Positions 49,920 through 60,069 of a stretch of 64,000 nucleotides of DNA are shown here, one piece after another. The stretch covers positions 40,002,298 through 40,066,297 of the forward strand of contig OW804097.1 in NCBI GenBank assembly GCA_942159475.1, written 5' to 3'. A model generated the notes under the pieces. It ran no database searches and was not told the DNA's origin. It saw only the letters and a program-made list of their open reading frames with translations. The position numbers and the translations under genes were made by a program. Positions within the stretch are counted from its first letter, which is position 1. Every line of letters begins with the position of its first letter. The stretch comes from Sthenelais limicola. Its lineage: Eukaryota > Annelida > Polychaeta > Phyllodocida > Sigalionidae.

Positions 49920-51627
49920 GTAGCAGAGCTGGAATAAGACTGAGATGAAACATTAGATCTGTTGTTATTGCGAGGGGCATTGTAATTCTGAGTACCACCG
50001 TTCCTATTTCCTCCTTGATTATTACCGTTGGCATGGTTTATTTTTCGCATACAGTCTACAATGGAGTGAACACAACTTTTTCCAATGGAGTCACAATACG
50101 TGCAAATATGCAGAATCGATTCATCGGTGAATATATCTGGGTGACGCAACAGTGACTATTATGACGCATCATCAGGTGTGCGTCGTGTGAGCCAATCAAC
50201 GCATGCCATCCCCTCACCCATTCGTTCCACCTGGAGGAACCCTCACTTTCCCTCCATCGCTCAACGTTTATAGAGGTGTTGCCACGAGAAATTTTTTTCT
50301 TACAATTGGGAAATTTCCCTTATGTATTTTTTGTCTGTGTATGTCTGTATGTATTTTATTGACATGTGTTTTGATTCTATATGTTGTAATATGTATAGGG
50401 TAAAAATAAACCTTGGCTCCGCTGGGGTTCATGGCCATTCCTTTTTTACGTTATCTATATTACTATCTGAGTTCACCAGTCTCCCAACATATGGAGGTGA
50501 TACAAATTAGCTTCAGTGTGGCTGCTGTTTTGCCTACAGCCAGAGCGAGAGCTGTATGCCCGGCACACGACCTCCGTCTGACCTGAGGGGGACCTGTTAG
50601 ATTGCTGACTGTGACTGGCCTTATTATTGTTACTGACTGAGCCGCCATTGTAAGCCCCGCTAAGTGCTGACGCACTGCCGTGCGTGAGACAAAGCCTCAC
50701 ACGCTCATCTTGAATGGCATGCCGGTCTTCCCACACGATAGTCCCATTTTCTATAGAATCCCATATATAGTCAGACCATCTCCTTACCGCCGCCCAGGGC
50801 CGGTCAAGGGAGTCTTTGATAACCTTCCTCAAGTGATCATTGATGTCATGATAATCTCTACTATCATAAGCCCGGGGGTCATCTAATAGGGATAAGGTCG
50901 CATCCACATATTCCATAGCCGTCATGGTGGCTCGGGCCTCGACCTTCTGTTTAACTGTTGACACACCTTCACGGCTAATAAACATATAGGGTTTAGCGAA
51001 GATATTAGAAGAGAGCAAGTCTGACATTATGTGCGTCTTACCGTGGAGGCCCGAGGACTTTCTTTCCTTCTCTATTTCCCGCTCCAGGAATCTGTCTGCG
51101 TCGAGCTGGCGGCGAAGGATTTCGGGAGCATTGACCTCGGACCTCCGACGGCTGCGTTTCTTGTGTTTCTTTTGGCGTGGTAACTCTTCCTCGGATTCGC
51201 TGTCCTCAGAGGAGTCCTCCGAACAATCTTCTATCACAACCTTCTTACTCCGTTTCTTGCTTTTGGTTCTGTCTTTCTCAGTCTGTGTATTAGCTGCATG
51301 TCGGGCGACTACTGCCAGCTGTTGGGCCATGGTTTCTACAGTGCCCTTTAGACCGCTCATGGCCGCCTCCATGGATTTCACCTGGATGTCCAGTTCACGA
51401 GTTGTGACAGCCTTAGTCTTACCAGACTTGGCCTTCGGCGGGGGCACGGTCTCCGTCTCGCTAAGCTCCTCAGGTGAGCCCTCCTCAGGTGGGCTTACAC
51501 CGCCGGCACCTACGTCTTTCATTCTCTTTGGTCTCGAGCGTCTGTGTCTAGGCATTGTGTCTGTAGGTACAATATACCTGGAGCTTCTGGTACGTTCTCG
51601 AGCTTTCTTAGGAAGTAATATGCTCAT
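49907..51627 (-). pseudogene. Gag-like ORF1, interrupted by a 378-bp insert
   Basis: Gag packages the element RNA. The first 384-codon part (51627-50473) starts at an ATG 51 bases after repeat A1. It has a basic N-terminus (RHRRSRPKR), a coiled-coil-like stretch around residues 78-112, an acidic serine block followed by the basic run KKHKKRSRRR (possible nuclear targeting), and an alpha-helical region typical of capsid-like domains. Near its end lies a zinc-binding module beginning VCRAYSSRSGC. After the insert (50111-50488) the frame continues with CTYCDSIGKSCVHSIVDC (C-x2-C-x8-H-x4-C), an N/G-rich tail and TAG at 49907. The read-through past the insert junction ends after five odd residues (LGDW then stop), so the zinc module is cut in two. 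Confidence 0.82.
50111..50488. mobile_element. 378-bp insertion in gag, flanked by 5-bp duplication
   Basis: ATATG occurs at both edges (50106-50110 and 50489-50493). Removing 50111-50488 and one ATATG joins the two halves of the gag zinc-finger region in frame. The insert has no ORF of note and is AT-rich in its middle. GGTGAA occurs inverted 12-16 bases from each end, only a hint of terminal repeats. It is not a canonical intron: no GT-AG pair in compatible phase gives the same join. Its family is not recognised and no other copy was noticed in this window. Confidence 0.65.
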
Positions 51628-51677
51628 TTGGTGTTACTGCTGTCGTGAAAGAGTCAGCAGAGAACTCCACTCCCAAT

Positions 51678-51831
51678 TTAAATGTTGTATGGTGTGTGTT
51701 TGAAAGTGAAGTGAGCGGGGAGCGGTGTGAGAGTGGTTAGTACGGGGGATGTTTGTAGGGGGCGTAGTAGTAGGTGGAAGGGGATTGGCCGCAACAATGC
51801 CCTAGCATTACCTATACAGTCATGCTATACA
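51678..51831 (-). repeat. Split direct repeat A1 (element 5' end)
   Basis: The 154-bp copy of A2 marks the 5' terminus of the element. Promoter elements should lie in A1, but no clear TATA box is visible. The outer boundary is followed by AA, the missing half of the MITE's TTAA. Confidence 0.93.
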
Positions 51832-52481
51832 AATTTTAAGTGAAAGTGAAAGGTTAAATTTAAAGTGAGATGGCACAGAACAGCCATTTGGGTTATTGGT
51901 GTCAGCAGATTGATTGCCTTAAAATGAGCTTCCCAGTCCGCGAAAAGTCATTTTGAAGCAAATACTTCAAATCGCAGAAAAGTGAGGGATTTTGATTGGT
52001 CCAAGAGGGAAAGTGGTCAGTCTGTAATGTTTTCTCATGTCTACACTGCAGTTCACTGCAATAATATTGAAGCTGCGTCAAACTGTAAATAGGTCGAAAT
52101 AATTATCAGGCACTTTAGTTTAATCTAATGCTGGAAACATACGTACTGATTGGACATGATGTGTCCTAAAACTTATCGATCTAAATCCTTCAGTGCACAT
52201 AAAACTGCGATAATCAATAAAAACATTCATATATTTGAGTGCAACAAATATATTCTGTTTACCTGATTCTTATGTAATAATGATTAAGTGTCGGTTGTAG
52301 TCTCTGGAGACTCAATCTGCATGCCAAGTACTAGGGGATTACCTATAAGCCTAATTACACTTAATTACACTTTAGATTGGTATAATTACCTGTAACAACA
52401 CATTGGCAGCAATTGTGCGCTTTACACACGCATAGACGAGACCAGCAAACTGAGGACTAGAAAATACAATACAAGTTGACT

Positions 52482-52700
52482 CTGCACACTCTCCCGCGCA
52501 CCGTACCCGCGCGATACGTAGCGGCGAGCTTTTTCGTCTTCAGTGTGACGATTTTTGTCTACCAAGCTCTGCGAACGCTACTGGTGAACTATGGTGACGA
52601 AATTGCCTGAACTTCTGATACGAAAAACGGTGGTTTGAATCACGGAGACGAAATATGATACGCTACATATTCGCGCTGCGTTTTTCGTATTGAAAGACCA
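52482..52700. mobile_element. Inverted-repeat element family E, copy 1
   Basis: It starts CTGCACACTCTCCCGCGCA and contains GATACGAAAAACGGTG and, inverted, CGCTGCGTTTTTCGTATT. The same terminus, inverted, and the same GATACGAAAAACGCTGCG words occur at 60853-61038. It is CpG-rich compared with its surroundings. No ORF. Confidence 0.55.
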
Positions 52701-53596
52701 ATATAAGAAAGGTTTGTATTAAGGGAGACAGCAATGGAATGATCTACCTATAGCCGTGAGGGATAGCAAGGATATTAAAACATTCACATCGTCTTGAAGA
52801 ATAGCACCCTCGCATGGATAGGCAGAGTTAACAATACGCTATCCAGTCAAAACGGCCCCGGCTTTTCTATGTGACTACTTACTGATTTCGCTGTGCCACC
52901 TACGGTCAACTTGTAGGTGTTGCGTCGGCCGGCTATTACGCCTTTCCACCCCGACGCTAGGTGTGGGTGAAATGTGACATTCCCAGTCATTTAGTCAGCT
53001 ATGGCAAGTGCGGTTTTGTATCAAACTACACCGATATACAACTGACATATACAGAAATAATCAACTGCATCGTAAGGAAACCACAGTAAATTAGGGAACC
53101 AATAATATAGGGATGCCCAAAAAAGTTTACAATACCTCTGGTCGGGTAATTACCAGTAAAGTAACTAAATATACTCCATAGGATAACCAGGATTGTTTTA
53201 AAATATAGAAATATACAGGGTGTGTGTTTTGTCTGTCTCTCTCTTTCTCTCTCCTTCCCTCCATTAAGGTCCCAGGCATGTAACTTTGTGGTTTCATTGT
53301 CAAAATTTAAATTGATACTGGTGAACCCTTTTTCTAAGTATTCTTGAAGTAAATTTCGAAATCCTATTGCATTCCTTCATTACGAATATAGAAGAAATGA
53401 TTCACATTGTGTTAATGCCTTCTTTAGATTTAATGTGTTTAAATTACGTTTATTATTAAGCATGTGTTTTCAATTCGATTTAAGAATTCTTTATTGCAAT
53501 AGATGTTATTTATATTGAGGTGGTCCAACATTCTAAATAGACAGGTGTCTAGGTAGGTCTTCCGCTGGGTGCCTGTTTATTAATTATGTTTATGTA

Positions 53597-53722
53597 TTAC
53601 AGGAATATATTGATACGGTTTCGCCTTTCGTCCAGTTGCTGACTCATTAGATGAAGGGGGTCTTCCCCCTGGGGCTGGTCATCCCACAGATGTTCGAGTG
53701 ATGGTGATGTCGAATAGGCCAT
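53597..53722 (-). CDS. Short ORF or first exon below a TATA promoter; function unknown
   Basis: An ATG at 53722 in good context (ACAATGG) opens 41 codons, MAYSTSPSLEHLWDDQPQGE onward, ending RNRINIFL then TAA. Composition is coding-like (acidic and polar, with a basic DERRNR stretch). The last codons overlap a possible splice donor (CT|GTAATA), so it may be a first exon. Upstream on the same strand lie a poly(A)-type signal and a TATA box in LTR-like order, so this may be the start of a truncated retroelement gag rather than a host gene. No family is recognised. The region below it on the minus strand holds no continuing frame. Confidence 0.35.
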   Translation of the reverse strand: MAYSTSPSLEHLWDDQPQGEDPLHLMSQQLDERRNRINIFL

Positions 53723-53847
53723 TGTACTTTCGCCTGATATGTTATTCGCTTCTTAATAAAGACTTAGAGATATTCGCCTTAGTTGCTTCTCGCCTGATAG
53801 GTAAATCGTCAGATTACTCGTGAGGATACTTCTTAATCGACTAGGAG

Positions 53848-54192
53848 TGTTGGTAGAATAATGGACAAGCTCTGTCTAAGTTAGCAGCCAGTTTTATTCT
53901 GATTCTGGTTATGACAATCACAGCTTTTATAGTAAAAATGCGGACCATAAGCAGGCCAATCAAAATACAGTACAATGCCTCCAAGTAGTTGTAATTCGCC
54001 ACCTAAGTACATTCGTCAGACAAGTACATTCGTCATACAAGTACATTCGTCATACAAGTACATTCGTCATATAATGTTAGAGAAAGAAAAGGCGAATCGC
54101 CAGAGGGGCGAACCGTCACCTGAGATGACATCTCCAGAAAGTTAGTTATTTCTTAAGAACAAGCGAAACGTCAAAAGGACGAATAGACAACA
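53848..54192 (-). mobile_element. Candidate LTR (345 bp, TGTTG...CAACA)
   Basis: Read on the minus strand, it starts TGTTG and ends CAACA. It has an ATTGG (inverted CCAAT) box at 53956-53961, TATAAAAG at 53931-53924, and AATAAAA at 53898-53892, the compact U3-R order of LTRs. It contains a 17-bp tandem repeat in its U3-like part. Flanking 5-bp sequences do not match, so it is not a clean solo LTR; it could be the 5' LTR of a truncated element that includes the ORF at 53597-53722. Alternatively it is a host promoter. Confidence 0.35.
54004..54071. repeat. 17-bp tandem repeat, four units
   Basis: AAGTACATTCGTCATAC repeats four times; the first unit has AGAC in place of ATAC and the last is partly changed. 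It lies in the U3-like part of the candidate LTR, a usual place for enhancer repeats. Confidence 0.8.
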
Positions 54193-54199
54193 AATACTA

Positions 54200-56600
54200 T
54201 TATTTTGATTCTATAACAATATATAGGTAAATGTGTATGATTTGGGACTTACTTCAAGATTAAAATAATAAATAAAGTTAGGCCTATTATTCAACAGATT
54301 TATTATGAAGAAATATTGATGACATATTGCGAGTCTGAGATATAATTCTAAAGATGTCATGTTAATGTTTAGGCTAAAGGGGGTCTGAAACTACTGGCCA
54401 GGTGGAATTTTGAAGGGGGCAGGTAGATTTTAAATCGATAATTAAATTGATAATTTGGATCTGGTCGCACCCTGAACTATTGTTTCTCATCGTTTTTTAA
54501 GTTGACATGGCTCATTATCATGGATTATTCCAGACCTGCCAAGTTGTGGGGATTGAAACGCGGGAGGTTTTCTGTGTTGGTGTCCCAACCCACCACAGAT
54601 TTTTTTTTCTAAACATATGCTATTTTAAGGTATTCTGGTGGGTTTTTTAGTGCCATCAGGACAATGCTCCTTAACAATAAAAAGTTACAAAAGATCTTTG
54701 AATTTTAATGATATTCTAATAAATAAGATAACATATTTTTTTATTTACACTTTCATTTACCGCTTTAATCATCAACTTGTATTCATTCATATATGAATGT
54801 CATGTACAATAACTTCGGAAGTAAAACTATTTCGACAGAAATAGAAATAAATTAAACATTAACTTTCATTGACATTGTTGAGTAGGTCTACATTAGGCCT
54901 ATATTTTCTATTGACCATTATTTGAAAATATCCTGTGATATAATATGAAAGTTTGTTAAATAAATCCTCACTGTGGCTGTGGCACTGGTGAGCGACTTGA
55001 GTCTGAGCGACTAGGAATCTCAAATAACTCTTAAATTCCTCCTGTGGACTCATACCTAAACTGCGGAGATACTAATTTCATGATACTAAAAGTTTAGATG
55101 CATTATCATGTATCTTCTCGACTGTACAGTCCCTCATATCTCACCTCTCATCTCTCACCTATCACACAGAAACGAGATACACACAACCCAATTACCAAGG
55201 AATCAAGCTTTGACTGCGCTGAGCCGTCACGTTTTCACGGCTATGTGCAAGAGTGTGTGTGTGTGGGGGGGGGGGGGGGGGGAGGCACAGCTATATATAT
55301 AAACAATGACAATAGAAACGAAAAGTTTTTGTAGGAAGCATACAACTGACATATCTTACTGGTGCCCACACGCTTTTCTAGACTCCTTGTCATGAACTAA
55401 TTAATACTCACACTCTTCTCTAAGCAGCTGTGGCTGACTGGTGCGACGGCCAATGTGTATACAGTATTTACGAAAATTGCATTATGCACTAATTTATGTA
55501 TTCCAAACAAGTTTGAATTCCTCATTGCTGTACACTGCAGTGTTAATCGGGTCGACGAACGAATATTTATTGTTCAAAAGAGTGCAACTTTGCTATCATT
55601 TTTCTGCGGGAGGTTTTATATGTATTATGCCATGGCCACATCTACAGTCGTCGCAGAAAGCATGAATAAGGGTATGGCTGGGTAAAAGGGGATAATTCTT
55701 ATTAGCCTTAGCAGATGACGGAAATAGGTATCCTATGTCTTATTTTCGTCAGTTTGGGTGTCTGTATATCGTCAGGGGGCGGGGCAGAGGCAATAAGGCA
55801 ACTGCCCCCACGCTTCCTGGACAATGCTAGGTTACACCTTGGGCTAGCCTGCTACAGAAAGCTGTGTTTGCAGTAGCTATATATAGCCCATTGTTTTAAA
55901 CGCCTGGTATGAAAACAAGCTGTGTCTAGGTCAAGTTAAATTGCGCAACACTCCTACTGGATGTCTCAATTAAGGATGTCTCATACAGCCACAAGTTAGC
56001 CAGTATTTGGACGAGGGTGGTTACCTGAGGCCGACACCGAGATATAGCCTGTAATAGAGTAATGGCAAACAACTCATAAGGGTACATCCCGGGGGTACAT
56101 CAGTATTCCGATGCTTTTCCAGTACTTAGAACCTTAGGTAAGTACTGTATTCTGTGATATATTGTATACACTTTAATTGAGCAACGCGGGTAGGGAACTA
56201 AGAGAGGTACTGAGGGTGGTACATAGAGAACGATTCAAAGGGGTATCCAGTCAAAACAGAGCTGTCAAAACGGCCCCCGATGCGCTATATAATGAAATGA
56301 TATGTACTTTAATTATGGAATTGGAAATATTATATTGGAACCGTGTAGGGTTCATAAGGCCATATTTCATAATATTATTTTCATACTTATCAGAAAGGAC
56401 TTACACCAGGTTATATGACTGTTAATTTGCCACAACCTGGGTTCATTTAGTAATAATCCAGAGATGTAAAGATGTAAACTTTTAGTACCTTTTCTTGAAA
56501 AGATATGTTCAAAGCATGAGCACCTTTTTTTCTTGTATCTATGGTTTATTTTCTTAAAATTCCATCGGCGTTGCCAGCAAATACACATTTCCATATCAAT
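54200..56600. other. No gene seen; poly-G run and short ORFs
   Basis: A poly-G run of about 16 lies at 55266-55282 after a GTGTGTGT run. The ORFs at 55098-55334, 55441-55685 and 56177-56425 have no splice signals or motifs. A phrase TATCCAGTCAAAAC...GGCCCC near 56247 recurs near 52840. Confidence 0.4.
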
Positions 56601-56609
56601 GTATTACAA

Positions 56610-56998
56610 AGATGTCTCCATTCCACCATCTCTTCCCCTCCCCGATCGACCTCTCCCTCCCCTCTTCTCTCCCCTCTTCCCTTTCATTCTCCCTGTTTCT
56701 TCCTCTCCCTCCCCTCCTCTCTGCCAACGTTTTTTCTCCCCCCTCCCCTGCTTTCTCTCTCTCACCCTTTCTCTTTTTTCCTCCCTCCCCTTCCCCTCTC
56801 CCAGCCCCACTTCCTCATCCCCACTCCCTTCCCTCTTCCCTCTGCCTCATGCCCTCTCTCATCGTCTTCCTTCCCTTGCTCTCTCCTATTCCCCCCCACC
56901 CTCTCCCTTCCCTCTGCTCTCTCCGTTCTCCTTCCCCTCCCCCCCCCCCCCCCCCGCAAGTCTCTCCCCTCCCTTTTCTTCTCTCCCCACCTCCCCGC
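56610..56998. repeat. Pyrimidine-rich (CCCTCTC) tract with poly-C
   Basis: Nearly pure C/T on the plus strand, ending with a poly-C run of about 17 at 56939-56955. ORFs on both strands are low-complexity artefacts. Confidence 0.85.
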
Positions 56999-57039
56999 AA
57001 AATGCAAAATGCTGCATTACAGAGAAACATGAAAAGAAA

Positions 57040-57895
57040 ATAATGCAGGACCCCATTACACCCTCCATGTTACTGTATGGCCTCCATTATACAATGTTAC
57101 TGTATGAACCTATTATACCCTCTATGTTTCTGTATGCCCTCATTATACCCTCTATGTTTCTGTATGCCCTCATTATACCCTCTATGTTTCTGTATGCCCT
57201 CATTACACCCTCCATGTTACTGTATGGCCCCCATTATACCCTCTATGTTTCTGTATGCCCTCATTCCGGGCCCTCATTATACCCTCTATGTTACTGTATG
57301 ACCCCAATATACCCTCTTAGTCTATGTTACTGCATGACTCCATTTACACCCTCCATGTTACTGCATGACCCTCCTTATACCTCTATGTTACTGTATGACC
57401 CCAATTATACCCTCTATGTTACTGTATGACCCCAGTTACAACCTCAATGTTACTGCATGACCCTCATTATACCCTCTATGTTACTGTATGACCCCAATTA
57501 TACCCTCTATGTTAATGTATGACCCTATTATACCCTTCATGTTACTGTATGGCCCCCATTATACCCTCCTTGTTACTGTATGGCCCCATTATACCCACTA
57601 TATTGCTGCATGACCCCCATTACACCCGCTTTGTTACTGTATGACCCCAATTATAGCCTCTATGTTAATGTATGGCCCCCATTATAGCCTCTATGTTAAT
57701 GTATGGCCCCTATTATACCCTTCATGTCACTATATGGCCCCTATTATACCTCCTTGTTACTGTACGGCCCCATTATACCCTCTATATTGCTGCATGGCCC
57801 CTATTACACCCTCTTTGTTAGAGTATGACCCCAATTATAGCCTCTATGTTAATGTATGGCCCCCATTATACCCTTCATTTTTCTGTATGGCCGTG
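57040..57895. repeat. Tandem repeat, unit about 32-35 bp
   Basis: The unit CATTATACCCTCTATGTTAC then TGTATGACCCC repeats about 25 times with indels and substitutions (Tyr/Leu/Met/Pro-rich when translated). It lies in the presumed upstream intron or 5' region of the gene at 58486. Confidence 0.85.
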
Positions 57896-57899
57896 ATTA

Positions 57900-58400
57900 C
57901 ATGTTTTGATCATCCCTCTCTACCTCTATTTCCATCATTCTCACTCTTTCTGTCTCTCTCACACCTCTCACGCTCTCATCCTCCACCCTCGACCTCATTC
58001 CACCCATCCATCCTCCTTTTCTCTATCCTACTTGTTTTATATCTTAATCTCTACCCCTCTCCCTTTAATGTCTCATTTCTCCTTCCTCACCACCTCCCCC
58101 CCTGCTTTGCAGCCCCCTTCCCTCCCTGTCTCTGTCTCTCTCACTCTTCCTCTCTCTCCTGTTGTCCACTCGCCCCCTCCTTCATATCTTCCCCTTCCTA
58201 CTAAAATAGGCTACACTATGACTTCAGTAAAGTGAGGCAACCCCTTCATCCAGGTAGTATTCAGTATGTATCATGATCATCCCTCCCCCTCTCCTTCCCT
58301 CCCTCTCTATTTTATATCTCACTCTCTCATCCCAGACATTCTCCCACCACCTTCTGCCCTGCCATACCCTATTCTTTCCATCTCCTCATCCAACTCTCCC
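57900..58400. repeat. Pyrimidine-rich tract
   Basis: C/T-rich stretch of CTCTCTC, CCTCCC and TCACTC words without regular unit, directly before the two-exon gene. Confidence 0.7.
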
Positions 58401-58485
58401 TATGATTGTTTATTTATTCATCTGAGATTAAAATTGATGTATATTCTATTTCAGTATGGATCAATACCAATAAATTTTATTTCAG

Positions 58486-59109
58486 TCCCAAGAGGATGTA
58501 TGGGACATCCTGACAGCGCTGGACAAGCAGCTAACGATGAGGAGGAAGGCTAGCCAAGCCCACCAGCCAGCCATGACGAGGATTGAGGTGTGTACATATT
58601 AAAGAGTAATAAAAACCTGTATTAGTTGGTTAATATATCAATATTAATATTATAGTTTGATATGTTAATATGTTTATGTATGTTAGTATTAGCTAAGATG
58701 ATATTTTCAATAATTTGAAATAAAGTTTGCAAACATTGGCCATGTGAAATTTTTAATTTCTAAGTAATGCATCATGATATGATAGTTTCCGTAGATTAAT
58801 ATGCATATCTTCCTATTTCAGGGAATCTACTTAGAGCCTGAATCGCTCTCCGGGAGAAAGACACCCCCGAGGTTGGTGGTCGCCAACAACACCAGCTTTG
58901 TGACTGCCGATGGGCGCACATTCAAGTGCTCAGGAGACTGCCTTGCTGAATGGCTCATCGACCTGCTACAGGCATACTATGCCTGGGACCTGGCCTACCC
59001 CAAGCAATACCAACTTCTGTGGTGGCTGCGGAAGTATTCCCTTAAAGAGCAGTCCCCCTTCCACAAGTCAGCGGCGTTTGTAAAGTTTGAGGAAACAATT
59101 TATGGGTAG
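58486..59109 (+). CDS. Two terminal exons of a host gene; conserved-looking, function unknown
   Basis: Exon 1 here is 58486-58587 (34 codons, no stop), between acceptor TTTTATTTCAG and donor GAG|GTGTGT. Exon 2 is 58822-59109 (95 codons and TAG), after acceptor TTCCTATTTCAG. Both junctions are phase 0, so they join cleanly. Exon 1 is polar and helical (SQEDVWDILTALDKQLTMRR). Exon 2 has a distinctive globular end: RLVVANNTSFVTADGR, an aromatic stretch AYYAWDLAYPKQYQLLWWLR, and KFEETIYG at the C-terminus. No signal peptide, membrane segment or catalytic motif is seen. A C-terminal YYxWDxxYPK-like pattern is, from memory, typical of uncharacterised and often multi-copy proteins in aquatic animals; this is a weak link. 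Exons further upstream are expected but not found. The 3' side runs into a minisatellite; the nearest AATAAA is near 60712. Confidence 0.72.
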
Positions 59110-59227
59110 ATAAATAAGTATGAAGCCACAGTTCTGATACTCTGCATATCGGGTATATTATATAGTATATATGTTTTATGATTATGTCAGACCGTCCATA
59201 CTCAGGTTTATGTGTTTATTTGTATAC

Positions 59228-60056
59228 AGTGCCTTTCCCCTCCCCATCCAACCTTCCCCTCCCCATCCAACCTTCCCCTCCCCATCCAACCTTCCCCTCT
59301 ATTACCCTTCCCCTCCCCATCCACCCTTCCCCCCATCCATCCTTCCCCTCTATTACCCTTCCCCTCCCCATCCACCCTTCCCCCCATCCATCCTTCCCCT
59401 CTATTACCCTTCCCCTCCCCATCCACCCTTCCCATCCACCTTTCCCCTCCCCATCCACCCTTCCCCTCCCCATCCACCCTTCCCCTCCCCATCCATCCTT
59501 CCCATCCACCTTTCCCCTCCCCATCCACCCTTCCCCTCCCCATCCACCTTCTCCTCCCCATCCACCCTTCCCATCCACCCTTCCCCTCCCCATCCACCCT
59601 TCCCATTCACCCTTCCCCTCCCCATCCACCCTTCCCCTTCCCATCCACCCTTCTCCTCCCCATCCACCCTTCCCCTCCCCATCCATCCTTCCCATCCACC
59701 TTTCCCCTCCCCATCCACCTTTCCCCTCCCAATCCATCCTTCCCCTTCCCATCCATCCTTCCCATCCACCCTTCCCCTCCCCATCCATCTTTCCCCTCTC
59801 CATCCATCCTTCCCCTCCCCATCCATCCTTCCCCTCCCCATCCACCCTTCCCCTAGTCCACCCTTCCCCTCGTCCACCCTTCCCCTTGTTCACCCTTCCA
59901 CTCTATCCACCCTTCCCCTCTATCCACCCTTCCCCTCTATCCACCCTTCCCCTCGTCCACCCTTCCCCTCGTCCACCCTTCCCCTCTATTCCCCTCCATT
60001 ATCCTTCCCCTCCATTACCCCTCCCCATTACCTTTCCCCTCCATTACCCTTCCGCT
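59228..60056. repeat. Minisatellite, unit about 19-20 bp (CCCTTCCCCTCCCCATCCA)
   Basis: More than 40 units of CCCTTCCCCTCCCCATCCA and shorter variants. All frames of both strands stay largely open (P/S/H/L or G/E/W/M/D repeats), a composition effect. It starts about 120 bases after the stop of the two-exon gene and so may be part of its 3' UTR. Confidence 0.9.
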
Positions 60057-60069
60057 TCAATGGTAGACA

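Larger units (their letters stand above)
45907..51831 (-). mobile_element. Ngaro-like (DIRS-order) tyrosine-recombinase retrotransposon
   Basis: The 5,925-bp element is read on the minus strand. Its order is A1 (51831-51678), gag, reverse transcriptase/RNase H, tyrosine recombinase, B1 (46562-46334), A2 (46333-46180), a 44-bp link, and B2 (46135-45907). A and B are split direct repeats, the hallmark of Ngaro/PAT elements. B1 and A2 abut with no gap, as expected if that junction copies the circle formed when B2 and A1 ends join. There is no target duplication, also expected for recombinase-mediated insertion. No methyltransferase domain and no inverted LTRs are present, which favours Ngaro over DIRS1 proper. 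Three lesions (gag insert, TGA in pol, TGA in the recombinase) argue that this copy is not autonomous. Confidence 0.93.

Noticed and set aside
50111..50488. Gag interruption as a spliceosomal intron
   Set aside because: Tested GT and AG positions on the minus strand; no pair in compatible phase restores the zinc-finger reading, whereas a 5-bp duplication model does.
54004..54071. Short regularly spaced repeats, CRISPR-like at first glance
   Set aside because: Head-to-tail 17-bp units without spacers, in an animal genome; a simple minisatellite.
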